DNA from: Thysanoteuthis rhombus
Taxonomy: Eukaryota > Mollusca > Cephalopoda > Oegopsida > Thysanoteuthidae
DNA: 64,000 nt
Assembly: GCA_963457665.1 (NCBI GenBank)
Contig: OY735206.1
Location: 61,739,205-61,803,204 of the forward strand
Direction of reading: 5' to 3'
Part shown: in pieces, positions 1 to 24,100 of the stretch
How positions within the stretch are numbered: position 1 is the stretch's first letter
How the letters are laid out: every line of letters begins with the position of its first letter
Notes under the pieces: model-generated
Seen by the model: the letters and a program-made list of their open reading frames with translations, nothing else
What the model was told of the DNA's origin: nothing
Databases searched by the model: none
Position numbers and translations under genes: made by a program

Positions 1-1430
1 TAATTTTAGAACAGATTAGTTGCACTTAATTGACATAAAACCAAATTACGAAGAAAAGAAAAGGAATTCGGGGGAACACAATTCAAAAACAAAGAATAAC
101 ATTCCCCAATGTTACATTTGCTGTAAATATCAAGAATTCCTGAAACCATATGCGCGGGTTTGGGGCCCAGAACATACGGTAGGAGAGAGATTCACTTGAA
201 ATTCTTCCTATTCAAATTTTTTGAACTGTTCCCTAGTCGTCAATTTTTTTTTGGTTCTTTTAACTTGAAGTTTTTAGTTTTCCTTCCTTCTTCCTGTATT
301 TTCCGTTTTTCTTCCACTAGTCTCTTTGTCTATCCTTAAACTTCTTATGGGTTTACCTACGCTTATTGTACATTTTTTCTCAATTCTTCTTCCCCACCTT
401 TTTTTTATTTTATTTTTTCCTTCCGAGAAAGAATTATGTGTCTAGTGCAGGGTGTTGCAAGAGTCTGCAAGGATACCGAGAAAGAAGATAGAAATTTGAA
501 GAGTTACTCAATCTCCAGCGATAACCACCGAACATATGATGTGAACATGAAATGATGACATTTCGATGTCTCATTAATACTTTACTTCTATCACAAGTGT
601 TTGTGTTTGTTATTAAAAAGAAGTTGCTCTTAAATTCAGAAGTTAGTTCTATTTAGAGAATTTTGAATTGGAGTATCCATAAACTTTCGAATCTTCTTAT
701 AGTAAAAAGAAAAAAAAAATCAGTCTGTTCGCTAGATACATTTTAGGGTAATCTCAGCCAAAGTTTCAATAGATACTGTATTTTTAGGATAACATTTTAA
801 AAAAGCGGCTGGCTTTCGCAATGTTTTTCAAGCAATAACAGTTCATTTCAACGAATACATAAACGATCAAAATAACTGTGAGTTAGTTCAAGTCGAGACC
901 TTTTGATTTAAATTTAGAAGCAACCGATAATTTGAAGAAAAAAATCGTTTGTAGACGCCCCGCCGAAAAAAATCATCTTTTTTTTTTTTTAACAAGGAAC
1001 TGCTTTAGTATCTGGGAAGTCATGAGATCAATATTACGAATATGGCCCGTTCTTCAGTTTCGGATATTGCAATTGATTCAAGAGTTTTGAGCGTATTGTT
1101 CTTTTTGAATTTTTCTACTTCTTTTGACCAGATCAAAGAAACCATATTGATTCTATCCCCAAGTGTTTCAGGCCATCTTTGAAGATTCCTTTTCACGAGA
1201 TATTTTTACTCTATTTGTTCCCTTAAATATTTTTTTTTCATTTGAATCAACATTTGTTTGTTTATTCCCTCTTTCTTCCTCTTCCGGCAAATTCGGAACA
1301 TAGAGTAAAATTATTCAAAAGAATTATTTTGTTAATTGACTTGCCATAGGCGTAAATCTGGATTAGCGGCACGTATCAAAATGTTTTTACAAAGAAAAAG
1401 TAAGATTCAATTAAGTTTGTAAATAAAAAA
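1..1430. other. Non-coding AT-rich DNA
   Basis: No frame with homology, no splice-supported exon, only homopolymer runs. Confidence 0.5.
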
Positions 1431-1434
1431 AGGA

Positions 1435-2110
1435 CAGAGTAGTCACCCCCCAGACGGCCCGTCTAAATGTTCTAAAATAGGCCTGGGTGGCTGGATATTG
1501 ATATCAACACAGCCATCGAATATCTAAAAGCATCACGACGGATATTTATTCACCTCTGCAAGAGGGAAGACACAATGCAAGGTCAGGTTTATTTCATTAT
1601 GTATATTGTGTATGTGTGGGCAGGGACAAAAATTACCAAGCCCCCCTAATCAGCATCGCCAAAGTGTCAAAACTACTCCCAATGCTGCTGCAGGGTTGGA
1701 ATCCCCAGGACTACATCCACTTCATTATGCAGCGTCCCACCCAGAGACAAAAACACGACTGAGGATCAGATACTCCACTATGATCCCAGTCCGAACATCA
1801 TTTGAAAGATTACACTATCCATAATGCTCGACTCTTCCACGAGGGGGACGGGATTAAAATTTTATTGATAAAAATAATTCCTTCCTACCATATTGCAATG
1901 ATCAGCAAGCTTATCTTGCAGGTCCTTGATAGTGAGTTTGATCCTCATCGGATCTCCCAGTACAGATCGTTTGATCCTCACTCAAGTTGATGTGTTTATG
2001 CATAATGAGCAGAGTGGCCTTTGTTTTCCTGTCCATAACACTGGATTCTTCCACTCAGAGGTTAAAATTTTGCTGATAAAATACTTCCCATCCAACACTT
2101 GAAAATATGG
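1435..2110. repeat. Dispersed-repeat-like segment with internal direct repeat
   Basis: Clearly less AT-rich than its flanks. A ~75-bp block around 1820-1895 (CCATAATGCTCGACTCTTCC ... TTAAAATTTTATTGATAAAA) recurs in altered form at 2031-2100 (CCATAACACTGGATTCTTCC ... TTAAAATTTTGCTGATAAAA). The short frames here carry no recognisable domain. Probably a transposon remnant of unknown type. Confidence 0.45.
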
Positions 2111-3700
2111 ACTCTTCAACTGAAACAAAGTGACTCTTTCTAAAAAAAGAATTAAATAAAATTCAGATATGTCTGAATTTTTTCACAGAAACTAACTAGA
2201 AGAGAAAAATAATCTACAGGTTAAAAAATGCTGTCGAAAGTCATTTTCCAAACTATTGAAAATAAGAAAAATATGTTCATTTCTTTCTGAATACTTTACG
2301 TTAAAAATAGTAATGAAAGGTGGATGCAGAAGTGCCATTATTTTGCACAATGTAGGGGAATCTTAAAAATATCTTTGGAATTAACTCAGCTCTTTATTGC
2401 TTGTACAAGGGGTTATTTAAAAGCTTTAAGAAAAATTCAGAAGCTAGAAAAATAGATTCCACATTGATAAAACACATTAAGCAACATCTAAACACTTCTT
2501 TCTCTTTTATTTTTTTCTCATTTTTGGATAAGAGAGTCACTAGCAATGAAAAATTTTGCTACAAGAATCCAAAATAAAGAAAATCATGACAAGACCAAGG
2601 ACAGCCTTCAACATAAATAGAATATACTAAGGGAAAAGTTTTTGTTTTGTGGAATTCAAAAGGGATTCTTTGTTATGACTTGCTGGAACCTAGTGTTACT
2701 GTCCAAAACTATAATGAGCAATTGGCTCATTTCAATGATACATTACAATAGTTAAGGCCCTTTTTTTCTCGGGGCAGGGAAGTCGACTGGTCATTTTACT
2801 GCATGACAATACCCGTTCTCTTGTTGCAAATGTGACATAGCACAAAAATTGTGGAGCTGGGATAAGGAGTTCTACTACATGCAGTGCATTTTTCAGACCT
2901 ATCACCTTCAGATTATCATTAGTTTTGCTTTTTGAAAATACTCCTTGTCTGGGCAACAGTTCCAATAGGTTCAAAATATATGGGGGGGGGGGACTTGTCA
3001 AGATTTCTTTGAATCAAAACCAATATCATCCTTTCATGGTGGAATACACAATTTAGCAGAAAGAGAGTGAAAGGCTGTAGAAAACCCAGGAAAATACTTT
3101 CATAACTGAATATTAAAGACATGAATTTATATGAATGTAAAATTTATAAAAAAATTTTTTAAAAACTGGAAACTTTTATATCAACCTAACAAAAAGAGGG
3201 AAAAACAGAAACAATTTCACAAACCTAAATAATCATCACTTGATGTAGAATTTTAAAAAATAATTTTAAAATAAGTAATAAACAGAGTAAAAAATGCAAC
3301 AAAAAGTAATTTGAGATAAGATTCACAAAGTTCTTCAGATATACTTCACAGGTTTTTTTTCCACATTTCAATTAATAGACTTAAAAACAAAAAATCAGAG
3401 ATCCCAATATTGAATCACTTTAAGGAATCAACTATTTGAAAAAAAATAGTTGATTCCCCCAAATGACTGATGATTATCAATAACAGCTTTACTATTAAAT
3501 CTAATATGAACATAAATCAATTTTTCATACTTTTTACTTGGTTCTTGCAAAATACAGTAACTTCATAAAAAGAATTAGCACTATGAGGTCAGTCTGCAAA
3601 GTATAGTCATTTTGAATACCTCAAAAATCAGCTGTAGAGCCTTGGTGTAACTTGGTAAGCAATCAGACAGGACTTTACTGTAGACACATGATCAGACACT
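2111..3700. other. Non-coding AT-rich DNA
   Basis: Nothing coding seen. A short perfect hairpin (GGAATCAACTATTT, 3424-3457) is the only distinct structure. Confidence 0.5.
3424..3457. repeat. Short perfect inverted repeat
   Basis: GGAATCAACTATTT and its reverse complement AAATAGTTGATTCC are separated by a few A residues, forming a 14-bp stem. Confidence 0.8.
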
Positions 3701-3779
3701 CTCTTTTGGAGTTACTTATTCAGCAGTGAAATAGTATCAAATGAGCTTGTGGACTGCATGATCATTGTATTCACAATGA

Positions 3780-4126
3780 CCAAGTGGGTAGATCAGCAAA
3801 AATACATCAAGGTTTTTTTTTGGCAAAACATCACCTCACTAGGTCTGCCAGCCCTGCTTACAGTCCAGATTTGTCTCCCTGAAACTCCTGGCTTTTCTTA
3901 AAAGCTAAATATCACCATTGGAAGATTTCAGGTATTAGACAAGATTAAAGAGAATGTGACAAGGCAGCTAATGGTGATTCTAACCTTGCAAACTGCTTTG
4001 AAAAGTGAAAAGGATGCTATTTTTTCATTAATATTAAATGGTTGGATAGTTTTCAAACAGACCTTGTGTTGATTATAACTGAGAGAACTCATTCCAGTTA
4101 CACAAATATATCTCATATTTGGCAGT
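3780..4126 (+). pseudogene. Mariner transposase C-terminal relic
   Basis: Translation from about 3850 gives SPAYSPDLSP, then after a stop NSWLFLKAKYHHWK, and further on ECDKAANG and CFEK. This is the order of motifs in mariner (DD34D) transposases: PPYSPDLSPCDFWLFPKLK, the D-E-N-V region, and the ECFE.WKRR end. Several stops and frame changes show it is dead. Upstream sequence (3650-3780) may be the poorly preserved middle of the same copy. Confidence 0.6.
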
Positions 4127-4139
4127 GACGTGCGTGCAT

Positions 4140-4165
4140 GAGAGAGAGAGAGAGAGAGAGAGAGA
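4140..4165. repeat. (GA)n microsatellite
   Basis: About 13 uninterrupted GA units. Confidence 0.95.
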
Positions 4166-4169
4166 CATA

Positions 4170-5470
4170 AGTTGCCGAAGGATTACCGCACTCTATAGCA
4201 TTGAAACTTTTGCCAAAAATATTACTCATGGGGTATACTCATTTTTGGCTGGCAACATATTCAAATTTCTTGCAAGAGTTTCAATGCAGCAGAGTAAGAT
4301 CATAAATAATACCTGATAATATCTGTTTTGATTGTGAAATATTCCATGAGAAATAATAACCTTCTGCTTTGTTTGGTTTAGTAGAAGGCACATATTACTG
4401 AGTCACAATAGCTTATGTCAATTATCTTGTCAGCTCCTAAGTCAATTGGACTTTGAAAGATACAATGAAAGCCTAATATACATATGAAGAAATGAACAAA
4501 ACATGGAATAATAATATTGTTGATCGATTACAACATGGGAGTTGTACTGTTAAAAACTATTGAGCCAAAGTATTAATCAAATGATCCTTGATTGTATAAC
4601 ATTTTGCAAAGAAGCCCAAGAATGACCTCACAAATCATTAAAATAAAATCTTTTTCCCAACAGAGTAATTGATACTCTGGGTATTATTCACCTTTAAATA
4701 TAAAGAAGAAGTTGAATGAAATAAAAGGAGGGAAAAAAGAAAAAAAAAAAATTAGTGTTTCACCAAAAGCAATTTATTATTACTTTTATTTTTTGTGGCA
4801 CCAATTTGTTATTTTTCAAACTTACCAAACCACCATTTCTTTCAGAATGTTCTCAAAATCTGTTGGAGGCGGCATTACATCAAAGAAACACAGACACTCC
4901 CCTTCCTGAATCCCCCATCATATCAAGTACCCACAAGCATTTTCAGAATGGTGAGTACCAGATAACTGGACAAAAGACAGAATTCGAAATCAATTTGTAC
5001 AGCACCTACCCAGAGTCTTTTTCTTTTTTTTTGTTCTTTCTTACACTTCTGTTTCAATCTTAGTTTCTAAACACCAAGTTTTTAGATACAAGTGAGTCTA
5101 ATGAGAAGGAGAAAGAAAGAAAAAGTGATTTATAATAATCAGATGACATTTAAATGTTGTCCATGAAGAAGGAAAACAATCAGGGAGGGGGGGTGATTTA
5201 TTTGAGAATCAATTTTTTTTCCTTGATACAAAAAAAAATTTATCAGAGAATTTTTTTTTTTTTTCTGGTACTGGTGGAGGGACTTCTATACTCATTTTCT
5301 GTGATCTGACCACACCTTGATTTCCTTGTCCACTGATCACTATCAGATAATGCAGTTAAGAGGTCGATAGCAGATCATAACTGGCAGTTGCTTCATAAGA
5401 AAAATCTGGAATCTTGTATACATACTAATGACCAGTTAAAAAAGAAAGAAAAAAAAAATTCATATACATA

Positions 5471-5547
<77 letters not shown>

Positions 5548-6380
5548 TAAAGACTCTTTAATCTATGTAACTCTTCAGAGGCATGTACTAAAGAGAAAGT
5601 AGAAGATGGAATAATCCACATTTCAGTTATCAGATCCACTATTATAGGTACTAATACACGACAGTAAACGTGCCAGTAAAAACTGATTTCCAACACAAAG
5701 GATGAATCAAAGTTTAAAAATTTAGATTTCACTAGTTCTCATTTTTTTTGTTTCGTTTTTTTTTTTTTTCATTTGCATTCAGAAAAAATGTTTCATTTGC
5801 ATTCAGAAAAAATGTTGACATACGAGTCTTCATCATTATATTGTTTATTTTTGTTTTGTGTTCCAGTTCGTTTGTTTCCATGAATTTTTTTGGGGGGGGG
5901 GGGGATTTCCTTTATCTCCTCCTGAAAGGAAGTTGCAGTGAGAAATATGAGAAAAAGTAGCATAGCTTCCCAATAGAGTTACCAGCAACTTCTGTGCATA
6001 CCACGTTTCGGGCAGTTCTGTTTCCTTCTTTTTATGAATTGTTTTTTTTTTTTTTTTTTTCTTTTTATTCATTTTTTTTTTATCTCACAGAGCATAAACT
6101 ATTTACAAAAAGTGATGCGCATAAAATGTGGAGATGTTCGCTTTGGGATCAATTTTTATTATTTTGCATTTTTGGTCCATACGTGGGTTTTCCGCTTTGA
6201 GATATATGCCAGCAGTATACAAAAAATTGAAAACTGGTGTGAGAGGGCATGGAGAAAATTGTGGTCATTGATGTTGGATGGTTTCAAATTCTAAGGAGGA
6301 TGAGGGATTCGTGTGTTGATTTCTTTCTTCCTCTTTCTATCTTCTCACATCATGGCCATTTCGACTTGGGCCAATCAGTC
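4170..6380. other. Non-coding AT-rich DNA beyond the MEAF6 3' end
   Basis: No supported exon. Contains a 68-bp (TA)n run, a 25-bp tandem pair (CATTTGCATTCAGAAAAAATGTT, 5768-5815) and poly-T and poly-G runs. May include MEAF6 3' UTR at its high end. Confidence 0.5.
5473..5542. repeat. (TA)n microsatellite
   Basis: About 34 uninterrupted TA units. Confidence 0.95.
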
Positions 6381-6389
6381 ATCAGGCTA

Positions 6390-17748
<11,359 letters not shown>

Positions 17749-18709
17749 CTTGAAATACAGTCGACCACGCTGAAAGTACGCTCTTCCTGATTGGTTATTT
17801 TTAGAAGGCTCTAACTTTTCGCTTTTTAATTTACCAGAAATATGTTATGAAATAGATACATAGAGGGAATAGAATATCGTGATGAAAATACCATTTAAAA
17901 ATACAGGTTATATCATATCAAAGGAGATCTTTTGAAAAAAAGAAATTCAAGTAGAAGTATTGATTCTATTCCCCGGGAGTAGTATGATGCGCTTGTGTTG
18001 ATTTTTAGCGTGTGGGTGTGTTTGTGTGCCTGTTAGAAAATAATGAACACCGGACCCTTCATTCAAATTAATTATGATTACTCAATTATTCTTTCATTAT
18101 TCTTTCCATTCATTTCACTTTAGCAGTTACTTTCGCAAGAATCGTCGAATATCAAAGCGGCAAATATTGAGTAAACCATTTTCAATCAGTTTCATTTCAA
18201 AAAATTGAATTACAAAAACATTAAAAGGATGCGTCTGCCTGGGGCAATGGTTGACAGTATAGCTGTTGTAAAACCATAGAAATATTACGTCGTCATACTT
18301 CTATGTGTAAAACACACTAGGCTAATTGTGAGACTACTGAGAATGACATTTTTTCTGACTTGAAATCAATTTCCTTTCTCCTAGACTCGCTTGGGGTCAA
18401 GTTTGACACCACCATGACACAGGTATAAAACTAAGCCACTCAAGTCCACAAAAGCTACTCTGTTCAAATGACTAGCATTATGTTGGTCTGTAGAATAAAA
18501 ATCTGATTTTGAAAGAGAAAAAAATAATGCTATAAATTATTCAGAAGCATTGATCTTGTTTTTTCCATCGAATAAAACTATTTAATTGACCTGAGCATTT
18601 CTTGCAAGTTTAGCATAAATGTTCAGTTGACAGATATGTCATGATGAATAGATTTGATCCAGCAAATGATTATCATATGGATCAAAATCTGATTTCAAGT
18701 CAGAATAAA

Positions 18710-18795
18710 GTAAGTAAGTAAGTAAGTAAGTAGGTAAGTCAGTCAGTCAGTCAGTCTGTCTATCTGTCTGTCCCTGTCTTTCTCTCTCTCTCTAT
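18710..18795. repeat. Compound tetranucleotide/dinucleotide microsatellite
   Basis: AAGT units change to CAGT, then CTGT/CTAT, then CT repeats along about 85 bp. Confidence 0.9.
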
Positions 18796-20353
18796 TTTGA
18801 TCAGTATAGTATTTCTTAGAAAATTTCATCAAGTATTAGTAAGATATCAAAGACAGTCATTTTTCTAATTTTCAACATTGAATTGTGACTCAGCTTCTAT
18901 ATGTGTAGAGTAAGTTAAAAATAACAAACCAAGCATATTTACTTTTTGTCTAAAGAGTAGCATTCACACTTTCTATAGCTTTCACTTATCTCTTCATTCT
19001 GTGTGTGATACAAATGAAATGAATTTTAGTTTAGTAGATATATATACATCTCTATCGTTTCTCTGGATAACTTGATATTTTGGGAACAATTCATAAGTAT
19101 AATCACTGATTTTTAATCTTTTCAAATCTTACTATAATCTATCAAATGTCTGTCCATCCATCTGTGTTCACATAACTTAGGGATGGCTACAGCTACAACC
19201 ACCAAATTTCCCATAGGACCTCATAGCTTGTTTTTTAGCGTATCAGTTTTTTAAAATTCCCCCAAAATAATAGTGTAGGGTTCTTGTTTGCTCTTTCCCT
19301 GATAACAATGATCTTATTTCCACCTATTTATATTGTACTAAAAGTCTGAATTCATTTGCCTGTATAAGCACTCAAAGTAGTCAAACTGGAGCTAAAATGT
19401 GCTTACTTGAAGAATGCAAAAAATGTCAAGGTGATTTGCAACTGAGTGTGGGGTCTGCATTTGTACTCACTCTGATAATAATGATTTCTATCTATTTATC
19501 TATGTATCTATCAAATTAAATTATACTAAAAGTCTGATTCTGTTCATCTGTATACAACTTCTAAGGACTAAAATAATGCATTCTTGCCAGAGGTTTTGAA
19601 CAAAGGTATTCTTGAAAAAAAATAGTTTTGATCTTTCATTGGGACCAAATGTCCCATTTACTGGAGGTGGATGAGAAGTTGAAACATCAACTGACATCAC
19701 ATTATCATCCTCGGAAGATTATGGTTAAGATTTGGTACAAGAGAAGTAGTTTGATACATCAGAGCCTCCATCAAAGTAGCCAAACAAATTATATACAATT
19801 GAAAACCAACCTGAAATAGTGCATTCAAAACTCAAACAGCACAGTTTGAGAAACAAAAAGAGTGTCTTTTACTGCTTGATAACACTTACCATGCTCCAAA
19901 AATAATGTCACTAGAATAAAGTTGGTTAAAGATGGAGACTTCATTGTGCTATTACCTGTCCTCTCCTATAGATTAGCATTTTTCAATCAGTTCATTATAA
20001 GCAAGAACTTGTATTGACTATGCCTAGATTATAACGAATTGAGCATTTGATTCTAAGAACTTACTGAGCAAAATCAAAAACAAATCAATCTTTTGGTGCT
20101 CACCATTTGTAATGGTGAAAAAAGTAAAATTTGTCTCAACCAGCATGACGTGCCTCTGCAATACAGTAATTGGCTAAAAGTTTATGGAAAAAGCTTTTTG
20201 CATTGTTCCTTTAGCTTTCCTCTTCATAATAACAACTACCAAAATTAATAGTAAATGACAAGTGATACCTTACTGCTTAAAAGAGTCTTTGAAAAGGACA
20301 AAAAGAATATAAAGAAGTTTTTAACTGTAGTAAAAGGCGAATGAAATTTATAT

Positions 20354-20415
20354 ACATATTTCTGTATATTCAGGCAGATAAGACACATATTTCTGTATAT
20401 TCAGGCAAATAAGAC
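20354..20415. repeat. 31-bp tandem duplication
   Basis: Two adjacent copies beginning ACATATTTCTGTATATTC differ at a single base (GGCAGATAAG versus GGCAAATAAG). Confidence 0.85.
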
Positions 20416-21170
20416 AGGACTTGGAGTATTAGAAAAGACTTCAAAAAATTGAGTCATCCTGTTGGCCAGGTACCAAAACAATGACCTTAGAATTTTACTG
20501 GCCATGCCCATCAGCTCAGTCAATACTGCATAACACATACGGTATGTAAAACAAAGTGGTCAATGACTTCCATTGAAGTCTTTGGTATTTACGTTATCAT
20601 ATGCCTCACTGATAATGTATCAACTATTCAAACTATTTTCAGGTAATAAATCATGGTACGTAGTTTCCTATTACTAGTAATACATTCATTGTATTATTAT
20701 TGGTTTCATAGTGCTCAATCACTGACCTCAACTTCACCACATTTGATTTGGTAGGTGCTGATCATCAACTTACCATTGATATGAGCTAAAACCATGAGAT
20801 GAAAAAAGCTGGGAAGACTGAGTGGGTTTAATTCATTACTAATTTCAACAGTCCACTTTTTTTAGGAAATTTTATTTTTCAATTGACTTTTTTTTAGAAG
20901 TTTTTATTTTTAAAGTTAAATAATTCTTTATGCAAATGACTATGGTTTTATTCAAATGTTGAATCGATGAATTTCATAACTAGAAAATCAATTTGGAGGG
21001 AGAAAAAACATCAAATTGAAATGATTGATACTTTGTGGTGGACTATCTGTTGAATAGATTTAGAATTCACATCAAAAAATATATCAAAAACAACAGACAA
21101 GGTAATTGAATCACAACAATAGAGTTACGTCCCTTCGGTAAAAAGTGAAATCTTTAGTGCTTCTGTGCAC

Positions 21171-21193
21171 ATGGTTGCGATGGTTCAATCGCG
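21171..21193 (+). CDS. TRMT2B: TRMT2B candidate first coding exon
   Basis: ATG GTT GCG ATG GTT CAA TCG CG before a GTATCG donor gives MVAMVQS plus two bases. These complete an Arg codon with the first base of the exon at 21717. The context GTGCACATGG is a fair start. Choice rests on phase and position only; a different upstream first exon is possible. Confidence 0.4.
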
Positions 21194-24100
21194 GTATCGA
21201 ATAATTTCCTTGAAGCAAATTACTTGGAATTGACAAAGGAAAAAAAGGATAGATACCCAACATGAAATTACTCTATATTCCCTTTAGAACCTGTAAAAGG
21301 TACATAAATACAAACTACGCCAGAAAGTGTGGGGTTTCATTTCTATGTACCTACAAAATGAAAATTGTGTACACAAATATTGCTTCTCATTTACATTCAT
21401 TTATTATCATTCGTTAGAGAATATTAACTCAAAAAAATAGTAAAGTATATGTCTTCTTTATCTTCAGAGGAAAACACCGATTATTAAATATAACGATTGT
21501 GACTATATCTGAGATATCGTACTTCGTTTTTTTTAGCTTTTTTTGTTTTTGTTTTTTCTACGTTTAACTTACTATAGACTAACAAACCACCTAAAATTGG
21601 CTTATGAAAATTAATAATATTTGTTTTTCTAAAAGTTTGTCCCTGCAAGGTAAATTTCCTCCCCATTCATTCATTTAAATCTGTTTGTAGGTTCATTTTC
21701 TGTATTATATTTTTAGATGCCTACCAAGTCGAACACTTTCGGCAATCAGAACTTTCACTTCACCAGCGACTGATTCTCATGAAAGGTCTGATGTATACAT
21801 CAACAACCCCAAAAGGTATTTCCATTATCACCAGGTTCCGAGGCATTTTTCTCAAATTGAATGACTTTATGTAATAACAGTTTACCCTTGTATTATTTAC
21901 TAAGTGAATGGGTGACCCGATACCAACAACTCAATGTGTCGGAGTACCCGAGCGCCTTGAAAAATACTTGCTCTAGCAAACACTTGTGTGTGAAAAAGAG
22001 GTTTCAATTCCTCAACTAGCAGATTATTATTATTATTGTTGTTGTTTTTAACCTGTGTTTACTTGCGTATTTTGAAAGATGAAGTACTACTTACATTTTG
22101 AGAGATCCTTCAATCGTTAAGATTTTCAGACACTTGGAATCAAAAGCAATAAGACAGAGGAAAAATTAGATTTGAAAATAAACAAAACAATGTTACTCCT
22201 AGCTAGTATCTAATTGTACAAATCATGTGCCCCAAGAGCCCTGTAAGTGCAATTTGTTAGATGGATCGAAGTTTTTGGTTTACCTGCAAGAACTATGAAG
22301 GTGGCAAAATTTGATGTCAGCAAATCAAGTTTTATGTATCTCTAGTGACTCAAAAACCTGCACATCTTAAATACAGAATTCGAAGTGATAGCAGTTCAGT
22401 TCTGAATGCCACTATCCTTCAAAAAGGAACTTACTGTTAAAAAGTCTTTGTGTTCATTATTCAGTGTTTCTCTCCACTCACTCAATAGTTGTCCTGAAAA
22501 CTTGAGTTGACATCACAAACATTTTTCAGCCAGAAAATATAACTTCTGTTTACAAAATGTTTTTATTCACTCCTACATCAAACATCTTTATCAATACACA
22601 AAGGCTACATCCCTGTGCTATCACAAGATTCATTTTTAAAACCAATTTGAATTTCTTTGTCTATGTGTATTTAGTATTTGCTTTTCATCTAAATAGGAAG
22701 CTTAAATCTAAAGCCAAAAAAAAAAAGATTTTTTGCTTGTAGAACACAAAAAAAAAAATTTACATTGGATTAGAAGTTATTTCTATGGTTAACCAGATTC
22801 AGGCCCTTTTTCTTGGTGCTAAAAATCTCATCTTCTCCTATGTTTGGTAACTGTGACTTGTTTATTTCAGAATGCCGGAGTGCATTGTACTTATGGTAAC
22901 AGCTGGTATAGTGCCACCAGCAGAAATTGTCTATAATTTTGTGAACTCAATAACATTTAAAGAATTCTTCGGACATTCGAATTCAGTGGAACTTGGTGAG
23001 GAATTCTTTGTTCAACAAAGAAAAGAATCGAAAAGATCTGTAACCTATGTGGAAGGCATTACTGCTGATGAAAATAGAATTCTGTTTGCTACCATTTCTA
23101 TACTTGGCACTACCAGAGAGTAGATAAGTTGACCTGGGGAGCACTTGATCATTTGATCATTTGATATGAAATGACCCAGAAGTTTGATTGTCCAAGAAAC
23201 TCTTTGACTACTAACAAAAATATTCTTTCATCCTGGCTTGATTAGGAGCAAAAATCTTGATTGACATACAATAGTCCAGCTTGTGGAATAAGGGCAAAGC
23301 AAGATGACCATAACTGACTAAACTCAAATTCTCTATAAAGAATTAGAATTTCTCACTGGCTAAAAACTTTCTTTATCTCCTCCAGCATCAGAGATTGTAA
23401 AAAAAAAAATAAAATGCTCAAATTTACTAATAAATCATCCAAAGGAGTTTCTGTGCTAAATGTGTGTAGAATTTCATGTATTGATATTAATTTGTATAAT
23501 AAATTGTTATTTCAAATTCAGTATGATTGATCTAATTTAATTTTTATTTTTGATATGTCTATTGTTTTAACTGGATCAATTTCATTCTTATCTCTTAATT
23601 GTGGCTGCATATTCATGTCTCACCTCGGTGGACCATAGCATGCAAAGTCTTGATTTGAAAGGTGGTGTGAGGTGTGCACATGTCGCACTTCACTTCAAAA
23701 CTCCATTGTGCAGCCCTTTTGGCTATTCACACCCAGGCTCCACCAAGACGTGAACCCCACCCCGGATCTCTATTCGCGGAGCCAAGCCATTATATTCATG
23801 TTAATGGAAAATTTTAGATTCATGCGTTTTCTAAGGATTTCCAAAAAATAACACTTACAACTTGGGTTGAAGACATTTTGCTGGCTTTTTCTACATTGTC
23901 TTATCAATTATGCTACCTCACGCTCCCTGAATCATTAGCAAATTATTTGCCATCTATTTCTATACTAAATAAAAAATATAGAAGAATGTATTATGAAAAA
24001 AATATTGTTTGTAAAATCATGCATTGTGTTATTCAAGGAGCATTTTGTAAAATTTTGACCCCATCTTATAACTAGCCTTATATTTGCTTCTGGATCATGC

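Larger units (their letters stand above)
17749..21170. other. Spacer between the divergent MEAF6 and TRMT2B genes
   Basis: About 3.4 kb with no supported coding exon. It should hold both promoters. It contains a compound AAGT/CAGT/CTGT/CT microsatellite (18710-18795) and a 31-bp perfect-looking tandem pair (20354-20415). The rest is AT-rich unique-looking DNA. Confidence 0.6.

Noticed and set aside
5460-5732. 90-codon minus-strand frame
   Set aside because: Half of it is translated (TA)n microsatellite.
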